A DNA stretch of 64,000 nt from Azonexus sp. (GCA_031274715.1 JAISPT010000011.1:11770-75769), one strand, 5' to 3'. Counted from the first letter of the stretch, positions 42,717 to 51,746 are shown. Numbers and translations are program-made. Notes: generated from the sequence alone by a model not told the origin.

Positions 42717-44378
42717 TCAGGCTCCTTCTTTCAAAGCGCGGCGCAGAATCTTGCCGACGTTGGTACGCGGCAGGTCGTCGCGGAATTCGACATGCTTGGG
42801 AATCTTGTAACCCGTGAGCAGGCCGCGGCAATGCGCGATCAGCGCTTTCTCGGTGACTGTCGGGTCCTGGCGCACGACGAAAATCTTCACCGCCTCGCCG
42901 GAACGCTCGTCCGGCACACTGATTGCGGCCACGTCACGCACTCCGGGGTGCAAGGCCACTGCCTCCTCAACCTCGTTCGGATAGACGTTAAAACCGGAGA
43001 CCAGAATCATGTCTTTCTTGCGGTCGACCAGGAAAACATAGCCCTGGGCATCGACGTAGCCGATATCGCCGGTGCGCAGGAAGCCGTCCTGGTAGAAGAC
43101 GTTCTCGGTCTCGTCCGGGCGCTGCCAGTAACCTTTCATCACCTGCGGGCCACGGACACAGATTTCGCCGACCTGGGTCGCCGGCACCTCATTGCCGAGA
43201 TCGTCGCGGATCGATACCTCGGTCGAGGAAATGGGCAGGCCGATGGCGCCGTTGAATTTTTTCATGTCCAGCGGATTGATGGTCACCGCTGGCGAGGTCT
43301 CGGTCAGCCCGTAGGCTTGCAACAGTGGAATGCCGACGACCTGCTGCCAGCGGTCGGCGACCGACTCCTGGACCGCCATGCCGCCGCCCAACGAGACGTT
43401 CATGGTCGAGAAGTCGAGCCTGGCGAAATTCGGGTGGTCGAGCAGCGCGTTGAACAGCGTGTTGACCCCGCTCAGCGCGGTCACCGGGTATTTGCTCCAT
43501 TCCTTGATAAAACCAGGGATGTCGCGCGGATCGACGATCAGCAGATTGCGCGCGCCGATCATCAGGAACAGCAGGCAGTTCGCCGTCAGCGCGAAGATGT
43601 GGTACAGCGGCAGCGCGGTGACGATGAATTCCTGTCCCGGCCGCAACACCGGCTTGACCCAGGCATGCGCCTGCGTGACGTTGGCGGCGATGTTGCCGTG
43701 CGTCAGCATCGCCCCCTTGGAAACGCCGGTAGTACCGCCGGTGTATTGCAGGAAGGCCAAATCGTCGTGAGCCAACGCCACCGCCTTGAAGCCGTGGCGA
43801 CGGCCGGCGGCCAGTACCGCCTTGAAGCCAATGGCCGCCGGCAGCTTCCACGCCGGCACCAATCTCTTGACGTAGCGGACGACGAAATTGACCACCGTCC
43901 CCTTCAGCGCCCCGAGCAGCTCGCCCATTGGCGTCACCAGCACATGCCGGATCGCGGTGCGGCCGATCACCTGCTCCAGCGTGCGGGCAAAATTCTCGAC
44001 GATGACGATGGCCACCGCGCCGGAATCCTTCAACTGGTGCTCCAGTTCACGCGGCTTGTACAGCGGGTTGCAGTTGATCACCACACATCCGGCGCGTAGC
44101 GTGCCAAACAGCGCCACCGGATATTGCAGCAGGTTGGGCATCATCAGCGCCACCCGCTCGCCCTTGCCTAGCCCTAGCGATTGCAGCCAACCGGCGAAAG
44201 CCCGGCTTGCCTCGTCAAGCTCACGGTAGGTCATCTCCTGGCCCAGGCTGATGTAGGCCACCTGGTCGGCATAGGTGGCGCAAGCCTGCTCGAACAGCGC
44301 GACCAGCGACGGCACATGGCCGATGCTGATTGCCGGCGGAATGCCTTGGGGATAACTCTTCAGCCAGATTTTCTCCAT
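42717..44378 (-). CDS. fadD: Long-chain fatty acid-CoA ligase
   Basis: 553 aa, right for FadD. AMP-binding P-loop [18 protein letters not shown] (residue 215 region), [10 protein letters not shown], and the C-terminal [21 protein letters not shown]; catalytic Lys in the last 30 residues ([10 protein letters not shown]). It activates fatty acids with ATP and CoA at the inner membrane. Between a truncated hydroxyacyl-CoA dehydrogenase gene and the nitronate monooxygenase-like gene. Confidence 0.92.
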   Translation of the reverse strand: MEKIWLKSYPQGIPPAISIGHVPSLVALFEQACATYADQVAYISLGQEMTYRELDEASRAFAGWLQSLGLGKGERVALMMPNLLQYPVALFGTLRAGCVVINCNPLYKPRELEHQLKDSGAVAIVIVENFARTLEQVIGRTAIRHVLVTPMGELLGALKGTVVNFVVRYVKRLVPAWKLPAAIGFKAVLAAGRRHGFKAVALAHDDLAFLQYTGGTTGVSKGAMLTHGNIAANVTQAHAWVKPVLRPGQEFIVTALPLYHIFALTANCLLFLMIGARNLLIVDPRDIPGFIKEWSKYPVTALSGVNTLFNALLDHPNFARLDFSTMNVSLGGGMAVQESVADRWQQVVGIPLLQAYGLTETSPAVTINPLDMKKFNGAIGLPISSTEVSIRDDLGNEVPATQVGEICVRGPQVMKGYWQRPDETENVFYQDGFLRTGDIGYVDAQGYVFLVDRKKDMILVSGFNVYPNEVEEAVALHPGVRDVAAISVPDERSGEAVKIFVVRQDPTVTEKALIAHCRGLLTGYKIPKHVEFRDDLPRTNVGKILRRALKEGA

Positions 44379-44397
44379 GCTGCTCTCCTCCTCTCCC

Positions 44398-44592
44398 TCA
44401 GCCCAGCGGCGCTAGGTCGAGCATTCTCAAGCCGTCGAGCGCCCTAGTGACGATGCCGTTCCGGTCGCCCTCCCTGGCCGGCAGGTCGAACAGCACCACC
44501 GGCACATTGGCGTTGGCCAGCTGGGCGGCGATCTGCACGCCCATGACCCCGGCGCCGAGCACCGCCGCCTTCCTGAAGATCAGCTTGTCCAA
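44398..44592 (-). pseudogene. Truncated 3-hydroxyacyl-CoA dehydrogenase (N-terminal fragment)
   Basis: 64 codons with a TTG start and a good AAGGAG. The sequence ([41 protein letters not shown]) is the NAD-binding N-terminus of large 3-hydroxyacyl-CoA dehydrogenases. The frame stops where full-length family members go on for several hundred residues, and the acyl-CoA ligase gene follows 19 bp later. A deletion that removed most of the gene is the simplest explanation. The product could not form the dehydrogenase. Confidence 0.75.
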
Positions 44593-44776
44593 GCTTGTCT
44601 CCTTTCACTGCTCTACGAGCACCCCCACCGGCAAGCTTTCCCCTTGCCGGAACAGCTTATCGCCGAATCCGGTGCGACAAAACATGCAAAATGGAAAATA
44701 GTGGCGAACCGGCGGCCGAGTGTAGACTTTGTGCCCATCGCCCGTTCTCATCTGCCGCCTGCACAAGTCGACCGTC

Positions 44777-45802
44777 ATGACATCGCTCGCCATTCTTCTC
44801 ACCGGATTCTCGATATTTTGCGCCATGAGCCTGGCGTTGACTCATTTCTCCAGCGATCACTACCGCGATCAGCCCTTGTCGAGAAGCATGGGGCTGCTTC
44901 TGCTGCTGGCCTTGGGTGGCATGCAACTAGCCCACTTCGCTTGGCTCCATCTCGATCAGCCGTGGTTCGCCGCGCCGCCCTATCGCATCGCCCTATTTAC
45001 CGTGGCGCCAGCGTTTTTCCTGTTCAGCCGGCCTTTGCTGCAACCGGCCCTCCCGCCGACCACTGGCCCCTGGCTACTGGTACATGCCTTGCCCGCCGCC
45101 GTCAGCCCGTGGCTTTCCGCCGACATTGCATTGCCGCTAGCCTTCGCCATCGGCGCCGGTTACCTGTTGTGGCTGGCGCACAGCCTGTACGCGCTGCGCC
45201 ACGAACGCGCCCGCTTTCATCGCGAAATCCTGCTGCTCGGGGGCGTCTTTGTCATCGCCATCGTTGCCTCGCTGCTCGGCTTCATGCAGGCAGCACGACC
45301 CGAAAAGTGGTTCTTCAGCCTATACGCGATTGCCATCGGCACGGCCTTTCTGCTGGTTCAGACGGCGCTCGGCAGGCGGCCACAATTGGCAACCGAGGTC
45401 AGTGAAGTGGCGCAGGCGGTTTACGCCAATTCGACCCTGACTCATGTCGACTGCGCCGCCGTCCTGACCAACCTCGACACACTGGTGCGCGACGAGCGAA
45501 TCCACCTCGACGCGGAATTGAGCCTGCCGAAGCTGGCTAAGCGTCTCGGGCTGACGCCCCATCAATTGTCGGAATTGATGAATGCACACTTGGGCAAGGG
45601 GTTTTCCCGCTACCTCCGAGAACTGCGGATCGAGGCGGCCAAGGCCATGCTGTGCGCCGAACCCTCGGCCTCGGTCCTGTCGGTCGGACTCAACGTCGGC
45701 TTCACCTCGCAATCCAATTTCTACGAGGCATTTCGCGAAATCGAAGGAATGACGCCGGGCCAGTACCGCAAGCTGCACAGCCGCTCCGCCACCACGACCT
45801 AA
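44777..45802 (+). CDS. Membrane-bound AraC-family regulator
   Basis: 341 aa from the ATG at 44777. Seven hydrophobic segments fill residues 1-205, and the AraC/XylS double helix-turn-helix fills about 240-335 (LSLPKLAKRLGLTPHQLSEL, VLSVGLNVGFTSQSNFYEAF). Such proteins sense a signal in or across the membrane and bind DNA from there. It lies upstream of, and in line with, the four-gene SDR operon and is a likely regulator of it. Confidence 0.87.
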   Translation: MTSLAILLTGFSIFCAMSLALTHFSSDHYRDQPLSRSMGLLLLLALGGMQLAHFAWLHLDQPWFAAPPYRIALFTVAPAFFLFSRPLLQPALPPTTGPWLLVHALPAAVSPWLSADIALPLAFAIGAGYLLWLAHSLYALRHERARFHREILLLGGVFVIAIVASLLGFMQAARPEKWFFSLYAIAIGTAFLLVQTALGRRPQLATEVSEVAQAVYANSTLTHVDCAAVLTNLDTLVRDERIHLDAELSLPKLAKRLGLTPHQLSELMNAHLGKGFSRYLRELRIEAAKAMLCAEPSASVLSVGLNVGFTSQSNFYEAFREIEGMTPGQYRKLHSRSATTT

Positions 45803-45809
45803 ACGCCGG

Positions 45810-45837
45810 CTGTTCCAGAATCATCATTCTGGAACAG
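45810..45837 (+). terminator. Perfect 12-bp hairpin after the AraC-type gene
   Basis: CTGTTCCAGAAT/ATTCTGGAACAG with a CATC loop and no T-run. It sits between the regulator and the SDR operon. It may end the regulator transcript, or be an operator for it. Confidence 0.45.
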
Positions 45838-45923
45838 GAAAACGCTCCGTTGCGATAGAAACGGAAGCCAGGCACGGCTCCGAAACGGAGACTGAGGACT
45901 CCACCACCCATCGGGAGTCCTTG

Positions 45924-46268
45924 ATGAATGCCTATTTCTTCCTGCTTGCCGAACTCGCCGTCAGCATCGCGGTCAGCCTGGCCGCGCTGCGCGTGCTGTC
46001 CCAGCCGCTGGTCGATATCCTGTGCCGAATCTGCCCGGACAAGCAGGCGGCGATCTTCTGGCAGAGCTACACCAAAGTCATGCTGATACTCGCCCCTCTG
46101 CTGCTGGTGCTGGGCGTCGATCTGCTCACCCCCTTCCGCGATCCGCTGGACAGCCTGCGCCTGGCGCTGATAGCGGTGCTCGGCGGCTTGCTGCTCGCCC
46201 TACATGCGGTCGGCAAACACCTCGGCCGCTTTGTCGTCGTGCCGCCAGCCATGCGGAGCGGATCATGA
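45924..46268 (+). CDS. Small membrane protein, first gene of the SDR operon
   Basis: 114 aa with three hydrophobic segments (about residues 4-24, 48-66 and 77-95). GGGAG stands 7 bases before the ATG. No family recognised. The stop overlaps the SDR start (ATGA), the first of three such couplings in this four-gene operon. Confidence 0.65.
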   Translation: MNAYFFLLAELAVSIAVSLAALRVLSQPLVDILCRICPDKQAAIFWQSYTKVMLILAPLLLVLGVDLLTPFRDPLDSLRLALIAVLGGLLLALHAVGKHLGRFVVVPPAMRSGS

Positions 46269-47131
46269 ACGTCCTGCTCACCGGCGCCAGCGGCTTCATC
46301 GGCCGCAACCTCGTGGCAGCGCTGACCCATGCCGGGCACCAAGTCAGGCCGGCGATGCGTAGCAACGGCATCGATTTTCGCCGCATGCTGGCGCCAGCCG
46401 ATTGGCTACCGCACCTGCGGGGCATCGATGCGGTCATCAACTGTGTCGGCATCATCGGTGAGAACGCCGGCCAGAAATTCCAGCCGCTCCACGCCGAAGC
46501 ACCGGCCGCACTGTTCCGCGCCTGCGCTACAACCGGCGTCCGGCGCGTGATCCAGATCTCCGCTCTCGGCGCAGATAACACGGCTTTCTTCGCCTATCAC
46601 CGGAGCAAGCGCGCCGCCGACGATTGCTTGCGCGGCCTCGATCTCGACTGGTTCGTGTTGCGTCCGTCGCTGATCTACGGCCGAGGCGGCGGCAGCGCCG
46701 AATGGCTGCTGCGCCTGGCGGCATGGCCGTTGCTTCCGGCACTCGACGACGGGCAGCAGGCTTTGCAGCCGGTTCATATCAACGATGTCGTCGCCACCGT
46801 CCTGCGCTGTCTGGTTGCGACGACAGCCAGGCAGACGCTGGACATCGTCGGTCCCGAGACCTTCACCTTCGTCGACTGGTTGCAAAAAATGCGCGCGGCC
46901 CGTGGGCTGGGCCGCGCTCCCGTGCTGCGTATCCCCTTCCGCCTGGCGCTGGCACTGACCTGGCTCGGACAAGGCTTGAGCCCAATGCTGCGGACGGACA
47001 ACCTGCGCATGCTCAAGACCGGCTACCGGGCCGAGGTCGAACCGCTCGCCGAATTTCTCGGGCGCCTGCCGCTTGGTGCCGAACCGCAGCTGTTCTTTTC
47101 CGATGCAATCGAACCTGGGAGCGCAACATGA
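46265..47131 (+). CDS. NAD(P)-binding SDR, NDUFA9-like atypical type
   Basis: 288 aa. Rossmann motif LLTGASGFIGRNL at the N-terminus; an extended SDR with YHRSK (Tyr-X3-Lys) near residue 114. Similar to complex I NDUFA9-like and other atypical extended SDRs; substrate unknown. Coupled by ATGA to both neighbours, which are membrane proteins, so it may act on a lipid or quinone-like substrate; that is only an inference. Confidence 0.78.
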   Translation: MNVLLTGASGFIGRNLVAALTHAGHQVRPAMRSNGIDFRRMLAPADWLPHLRGIDAVINCVGIIGENAGQKFQPLHAEAPAALFRACATTGVRRVIQISALGADNTAFFAYHRSKRAADDCLRGLDLDWFVLRPSLIYGRGGGSAEWLLRLAAWPLLPALDDGQQALQPVHINDVVATVLRCLVATTARQTLDIVGPETFTFVDWLQKMRAARGLGRAPVLRIPFRLALALTWLGQGLSPMLRTDNLRMLKTGYRAEVEPLAEFLGRLPLGAEPQLFFSDAIEPGSAT

Positions 47132-47607
47132 CCTACACCGCACTCAAGACACTGCACATCCTGAGCATGGTGCTACTGTTCGGTACCGGACTCGGTAGCG
47201 CGTTCTACAAATGGATGGCCGACCGCAGCGGCAATCTCGCGCACATCGCCGTCACCAACCGCCATGTCGTGCTGGCCGACTGGATCTTCACTACGCCGAC
47301 CGTCATTTTCCAGCCGCTCAGTGGCCTATGGATGGTACATCTGCTCGATCTGCCGCTGACCACACCGTGGGTCGCGGCCAGCCTCGGCCTGTACTGCCTG
47401 GCCGGCACCTGCTGGCTGCCGGTGGTCTGGCTGCAGATTCGCATGCGGAACATTGCCGCCGACGCGCTGGCACACCAGTCGGCCTTGCCCCAAAGCTACT
47501 GGAAGATGGCGCGCTGTTGGTTCTGGCTCGGTGTACCCGCCTTCTGCGCGATGGTACTGGTCGTCGCGCTGATGGTCTTCAAGCACCTACCGGGAGCCGG
47601 ATCATGA
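47128..47607 (+). CDS. DUF2269 integral membrane protein
   Basis: 159 aa with four hydrophobic segments. The N-terminal stretch KTLHILSMVLLFGTGLGSAFYKW is typical of DUF2269. Family function unknown. ATGA overlaps with the SDR gene before it and the DUF4166 gene after it. Confidence 0.8.
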   Translation: MTYTALKTLHILSMVLLFGTGLGSAFYKWMADRSGNLAHIAVTNRHVVLADWIFTTPTVIFQPLSGLWMVHLLDLPLTTPWVAASLGLYCLAGTCWLPVVWLQIRMRNIAADALAHQSALPQSYWKMARCWFWLGVPAFCAMVLVVALMVFKHLPGAGS

Positions 47608-48218
47608 AAAGCCTGATGCAAACGGCGCTCGGCGCCGACTGGGACAAACTGCCGGCAGCCCTGCAAGCGCACTACCGTTTCGGCACGACCACCGACAGCG
47701 GACACATGGATATCGAATACCCGCGCTGGATGCAGCTCTGCCTGAGCGCACTTCGCTGCCTCGGCGCCCTCGTCGACCGCCGTGGACGGCAGGTCGCCAC
47801 CGTCGTCGAAAAAGAGGTCATCGGCAATCGCCAATTCTGGCGGCGAACCCTGACCTACCCCGATGGCCAGACGCGCCACTTCAACAGTTTCTGGGTCGCC
47901 ACCGGTGACCGTCAGTTCATCGAATTCGTCAATCCGCTGCTCGGCCTGCAGATGGCGCCCCGCGTCGAGGACGGGCGGCTTCACTATCGGGGAGTCCGCT
48001 TCGTCGTCAAGCTCGGCTCCTGGCTGCTGCCAATCCCGGAATGGTTGATCCTCGGCCATACGACCATCGTCGAGGAAGCCCTGGACGACTGCCATTTCGC
48101 CATGGATTTCCGCATGACGCACCCGCTATTCGGCCAGTTGTTCCGCTATTCGGGGCAGTTTGAGGCCGCCACGGAGCCGGCCCGCGCAACCGGGGCAGAA
48201 ACGACGCAAGGAAGGTGA
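47604..48218 (+). CDS. DUF4166 domain protein
   Basis: 204 aa, a single DUF4166-type domain (start region ALGADWDKLPAALQAHYRFG; HYRGVRFVVKLGSWLLPIPEW). No signal peptide. DUF4166 domains are often fused to, or next to, SDR proteins, which fits this operon. Function unknown. It is the last gene and ends 3 bp before the stop of the convergent FadL-type gene. Confidence 0.75.
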   Translation: MKSLMQTALGADWDKLPAALQAHYRFGTTTDSGHMDIEYPRWMQLCLSALRCLGALVDRRGRQVATVVEKEVIGNRQFWRRTLTYPDGQTRHFNSFWVATGDRQFIEFVNPLLGLQMAPRVEDGRLHYRGVRFVVKLGSWLLPIPEWLILGHTTIVEEALDDCHFAMDFRMTHPLFGQLFRYSGQFEAATEPARATGAETTQGR

Positions 48219-48221
48219 AGC

Positions 48222-49637
48222 TCAGAAGTTGTGGTTAAGCTGGGCGGAAAGGATGTTCACGCTAGTGTCGAACTCGCCGCGGATGGTCTGCACGGTACTT
48301 TCGGTTCCTGGGTAGCCGACGTTGACCGCGCGGTTGGTTTTGACCTTGTCGAAGAAGATGTGGGTATAGCCGACATCGACCGAGGTCGCCTTGCTCAACT
48401 CGAACTTGGCACCGCAGGACAGCCAGGTGCGGTTGGCATCCGGCAGGGTCATCGTGCGGTCCTTTGCCGACCGGACCGGGGTCTGGTCGCGGGCAACGCC
48501 AAAACGCAGCTTCAGGGTGTCGCTGTAGCGGTAATTGGCACCCAGACCAACGCGCCAAGTGTCCTTGAAGCGGTACTCCAGCTTGTTCAATGGCGCGCCG
48601 CTTTCCTTGTTTTCGAGGTGGATCGTATCGAGCACGCTCCAGTCGGTCCAGGTCACATCGCCGAGGACTTCCCAGCGCTCGCCGACGCTTTGCGACAAGG
48701 CGATGGAGAGGTTGGCTGGCGTCTTGAGATCGGCCTTGATCTTTTGGTTGACCAGCGGTGGAAGCATTCCGGGAATCCCCGGAGATGTCGACGCCCATTT
48801 TGCTTTGCCGTCGAGCTCGAAATCGAGTTGCGAGCGATAGGCTAGGCCGAGCCGGGTGGTTGGCGTCAACTGAAACATCGCGCCCAAGTTATAGCCCACC
48901 GCCCAGCCATCGCCCTTGACGTCGAGGGTATTGCCCCTCGTATAGCCCGCAGCTGGAAACACGATCGGTACACCCTGCTTGAAGTGCGACATGTTGCGCG
49001 CGAAGTTGATGCCAACCCCCAGGGACACCGCCTCATTGATTTTCCAGGCGAGCGAGGGGTTGATATTGAACTGCTGCATCTCGAAGAAAAATCCGGCATT
49101 GCGACCGACGAAATTGTTGTTGTACTCGGTGAGGCTGCCGTAGGTCGGCCCGAAGCCGAGGCCGAGACTGATCCGGTCATCCACACTCCAAACCCAGTAG
49201 GCGCTTGGCAGCAAGGCGGTATCCCCACCGTCGCCACCATTGCCGGTCGGCAGGTAAAGGAGGCCTGCCGCCCCCAGTGGGTGTCCAGGAGTGTTCGACG
49301 ATCCCTTGTCGTCAAACTTGATGGAACGCTGGAGGATGGTTCCGGACAGGGAAATATTGTGTCCGCGCGGCAGGTAAGTCATTCCCGCCGGGTTGAAGAA
49401 CACCGTCGAAGCGTCCTCGGCCGCCGCCGCCGCGCCGGCGTAGGCAATACCGTTGCCCGATCCGTTCTGGTTCTGCAACTGGAACCCGGAGGCCACCGCG
49501 CTGCCCGAAAAGACGATGGCGAGTAAAGCGGGAATCCAGCACAGCACGATGGTTTTGTGCATGAAACGGGCGCAGCTGAGCCCGGCCAAAACCACCAGGG
49601 CAACTACCCCGAGCAAAGGGATAAGGCTGTCGGACAT
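48222..49637 (-). CDS. FadL/TodX-type outer membrane transporter
   Basis: 471 aa from the ATG at 49637 (GGAAA upstream), or 446 aa from the ATG at 49562, which would begin a normal signal peptide ending SAVASGFQLQNQ. The mature N-terminus SGFQLQNQNGSGNGIAYAG and the following VFFNPAGMTYLPRG are the FadL hallmarks (plug/hatch region), and the barrel ends in the aromatic residue Phe. It lets hydrophobic compounds cross the outer membrane. The longer start would add a second hydrophobic segment in front of the signal peptide, which is odd. Confidence 0.87.
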   Translation of the reverse strand: MSDSLIPLLGVVALVVLAGLSCARFMHKTIVLCWIPALLAIVFSGSAVASGFQLQNQNGSGNGIAYAGAAAAAEDASTVFFNPAGMTYLPRGHNISLSGTILQRSIKFDDKGSSNTPGHPLGAAGLLYLPTGNGGDGGDTALLPSAYWVWSVDDRISLGLGFGPTYGSLTEYNNNFVGRNAGFFFEMQQFNINPSLAWKINEAVSLGVGINFARNMSHFKQGVPIVFPAAGYTRGNTLDVKGDGWAVGYNLGAMFQLTPTTRLGLAYRSQLDFELDGKAKWASTSPGIPGMLPPLVNQKIKADLKTPANLSIALSQSVGERWEVLGDVTWTDWSVLDTIHLENKESGAPLNKLEYRFKDTWRVGLGANYRYSDTLKLRFGVARDQTPVRSAKDRTMTLPDANRTWLSCGAKFELSKATSVDVGYTHIFFDKVKTNRAVNVGYPGTESTVQTIRGEFDTSVNILSAQLNHNF

Positions 49638-49858
49638 ATTGTTCGTTTCCATTTTTGGTCTTGTATCGTCGTAGCGGGCGTTGGTCCCCAACCGCCTTGC
49701 GCGTCATCGGGGGCGCCCGCGGGCCGCCGAGCAAGGAGAATAACCTAGTGCAAGCCTTTTCTCGACCCAGTTCCGCCTGCAATCGATCGAACACGTAACA
49801 ACCGCCCGACAAGCGCAGCCTTCTGATCGTCATCCCACGCCTGGACAGCGTTACCGCC

Positions 49859-50416
49859 TCACAGCACGGCTGAATCCTGCTTCGGTACCGGCAGCGGACG
49901 CGGATGCGGCTGCTCGTATATCTGGAAACGGCACAACACCTCACGACCGCTCTTGCGCTCCGGCAAACGCTTCGCTGTTTCACAGACCAGCGGCCAGGAA
50001 GTCAGTGGCACCGATTCGGGAAACAAGGTATCGCCAGCGAACGGCATATCGATGCGGGTCAGGTAGAAACGACGGCAATAGGGCCAGGCAGCAGCATAGA
50101 TCGATGCTCCACCGATGACGAACACCGGTTTGCCAGTCGCTAGTGCGGCACGCAACCCCTCCTCGACCGAGGCGACCCGATGGCAACCGGGCCGCAACAC
50201 CAGATCCGCCCGACGGCTGACGATGAAGGAATAGGCCGGCACCTCATCCATCGACTCATAGGTCAGCCGGCCGACGAGCAAAGCCGCGCCGGCGATCGTG
50301 GCCTCGAAATAGGCCAGCTCCTCCGGAATATCCCAGGGCAGCCAGTTGTCCAGCCCGAGCATGCCGTTGCTGGCCACGGCGCCGATAGCGGCGATCAGCG
50401 GCGCAGCGCGTTCCAT
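49859..50416 (-). CDS. folA: Dihydrofolate reductase
   Basis: 185 aa. AAIGAVASNGMLGLDNWLPW covers the NADPH loop and the WPW-like turn, followed by IPEELAYF (catalytic Glu), VGRLTYESM and FVIGGASIY. It reduces dihydrofolate to tetrahydrofolate. The C-terminal tail is about 20 residues longer than in E. coli. The start overlaps the end of the FolB-like gene by 22 bp, so the two folate genes are co-expressed. Confidence 0.88.
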   Translation of the reverse strand: MERAAPLIAAIGAVASNGMLGLDNWLPWDIPEELAYFEATIAGAALLVGRLTYESMDEVPAYSFIVSRRADLVLRPGCHRVASVEEGLRAALATGKPVFVIGGASIYAAAWPYCRRFYLTRIDMPFAGDTLFPESVPLTSWPLVCETAKRLPERKSGREVLCRFQIYEQPHPRPLPVPKQDSAVL

Positions 50417-50778
50417 TGCGCACGGCTCAGTCGCAGCGAGATGGCCGGCGTTCCCTGGCCTTTGTAGACATGCGGCTTGTGCATCGAGACGAAGACCTCG
50501 GTCACGATGGCGATGGAAAAGATCGCATCCATCACCTGAAGAATGCTGGACTCCAGGCAAACGCTGTGCTCGTTCTGCTCCAGCCGGCGGATGGCCAGGA
50601 AAACCGCTTCGTAATCCACTACCTGGCGGATATCGTTCGGATCGGCAACGGCGGCCACCGGCGCCCAGGCATCGGCATGGACGATAACCGCCTGGGGGCC
50701 GTGCTGTTCCAGCGGATTGCACCCGGTCCGCAACTGGATGGTGGTATCGACGGATGCGCACCAGTGGTCGGTTAACAC
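50395..50778 (-). CDS. Dihydroneopterin aldolase-like (FolB family) protein
   Basis: 127 aa. The pattern VVDYEAVFLAIRRLE in the middle and VFVSMHKPHVYKGQGTPAISL near the end is that of FolB/FolX proteins. It would act in folate synthesis, and overlap with folA supports that. The N-terminal strand is less typical, so the assignment is moderate and the start is uncertain. Confidence 0.65.
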   Translation of the reverse strand: MLTDHWCASVDTTIQLRTGCNPLEQHGPQAVIVHADAWAPVAAVADPNDIRQVVDYEAVFLAIRRLEQNEHSVCLESSILQVMDAIFSIAIVTEVFVSMHKPHVYKGQGTPAISLRLSRAQWNALRR

Positions 50779-50841
50779 AGAAAGACCCCCTTGCTCGGAA
50801 ACGATTAGTAATGCTGCAACGATACCAGACGCCCGGACAGC

Positions 50842-50863
50842 AAAAAGGGCGCCGCAGCGCCCT
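50842..50863 (-). terminator. Intrinsic terminator after the paired small genes
   Basis: AGGGCGC/GCGCCCT stem with a 4-base loop and, on the minus strand, a run of five T after it. Confidence 0.75.
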
Positions 50864-50886
50864 GGATGGAAACCTCGACGGAACCT

Positions 50887-51282
50887 TCAGGCCGTCACAT
50901 TCACCAATGTTCCCGTCGTCTGCCCGGAGGAATTGACGACGACTGGCGGCGCCTGCTGCACCGAAGACGGCACCTGCACCTCATTGGCGATCTGCGCCCG
51001 CAACTCGCCGATGCCTTGCTGGATCTGGGTCAGCGATTTCATCGCCTGCACGCCGCGTTGCGCGTTATCGGCATCGACCTGGGCCTGCGACGACTCGCCC
51101 TGCAGCGTACGGGCGTTCTCCTGGGCTCGATCGGCCGCCGATTGTGCCTGCCGCGCCTGCGCCCGCAGGGCGTGCGCCTGTTGCTCGGCCTGGTCGGCAC
51201 TACGCTGCGCCTGCTGCTGCTGGAGCTGCGCCCAGAGCCCGGCACCCGGCGACGCCAGTCCTGCGCTTGCGCCGATGGCCAT
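50887..51282 (-). CDS. Small Ala/Gln-rich coiled-coil protein with GQTTGT tail
   Basis: 131 aa, not recognised. The first 15 residues are small and neutral, then a long Ala/Gln-rich coiled coil (about residues 17-100). It ends GQTTGTLVNVTA, nearly the same as the end of the gene 24 bp upstream. No signal peptide or membrane segment. Second gene of a two-gene unit that ends at a clear terminator. Confidence 0.65.
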   Translation of the reverse strand: MAIGASAGLASPGAGLWAQLQQQQAQRSADQAEQQAHALRAQARQAQSAADRAQENARTLQGESSQAQVDADNAQRGVQAMKSLTQIQQGIGELRAQIANEVQVPSSVQQAPPVVVNSSGQTTGTLVNVTA

Positions 51283-51306
51283 GATCCACCGTTCCTATCC
51301 GCCCAC

Positions 51307-51522
51307 TCAGGCAGCGACGTTAATCAGCGTGCCGGTGGTTTGTCCCTGCGCATTAGTCACCGGCTGGGGCGGCACCTGCTGCTGTACCTGTTGTGTCTGT
51401 TGCGCCTGGCGCGCTTGCTGTGCCTGTTGGGTTTGCTGCGCCTGCTGGGCTTGCTGGGTCTGTGCCGTATTGCTCGACGTCACAAAGGGATTGCTGCCTG
51501 CGCTTACCGATTGGATATCCAT
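51307..51522 (-). CDS. Small Gln-rich repeat protein with GQTTGT tail
   Basis: 71 aa. Residues about 20-48 are almost only Gln, Ala and Thr in a QQ-A/T-QQ pattern; the end reads GQTTGTLINVAA, the same motif as in the next gene. A good AAGGAG lies before the ATG. No family recognised. The shared tail in otherwise different proteins suggests a sorting or binding signal, or descent from a common ancestor. Confidence 0.6.
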   Translation of the reverse strand: MDIQSVSAGSNPFVTSSNTAQTQQAQQAQQTQQAQQARQAQQTQQVQQQVPPQPVTNAQGQTTGTLINVAA

Positions 51523-51630
51523 GCTTTACTCCTTGAACAAATCAACACCCTGTCTTAACTCTACACCATTTCGGCAAATATTCCAGCAGAACAAAAATTG
51601 ACAGCAGTTAGCGGTTAAAAGTAGAAAAAG

Positions 51631-51657
51631 AAAAAGGCCTGAAAAACTCAGGCCTTT
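51631..51657 (-). terminator. Terminator downstream of tRNA-Val
   Basis: AAAGGCCTGA/TCAGGCCTTT stem; on the minus strand it is followed by TTCTTTTTC. Lies 15 bp after the tRNA 3' end. Confidence 0.7.
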
Positions 51658-51671
51658 GACTTTTCGTCGCA

Positions 51672-51746
51672 TGGTGGGCGGTACTGGGATCGAACCAGTG
51701 ACCCCTGCCGTGTGAAGGCAGTGCTCTACCGCTGAGCTAACCGCCC
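51672..51746 (-). tRNA. tRNA-Val (CAC)
   Basis: Cloverleaf on the minus strand: acceptor GGGCGGT/ACCGCCC, anticodon stem CTGCC/GGCAG with loop TTCACAC (anticodon CAC), T-loop GGTTCGATCCC region, CCA encoded. 75 nt with CCA. Confidence 0.93.

Noticed and set aside
42009..44099. A 696-codon open frame on the plus strand across the nitronate monooxygenase and acyl-CoA ligase genes
   Set aside because: It is antisense to two clearly recognised enzymes, rich in Arg/Asp/Gly/Val as expected of a high-GC shadow frame, and matches no family.
51360..51470. Short regular repeats that look like a small array
   Set aside because: They are CAG/CTG-type codon repeats for a Gln/Ala-rich stretch inside a small gene, with no spacers of constant length, so not CRISPR.
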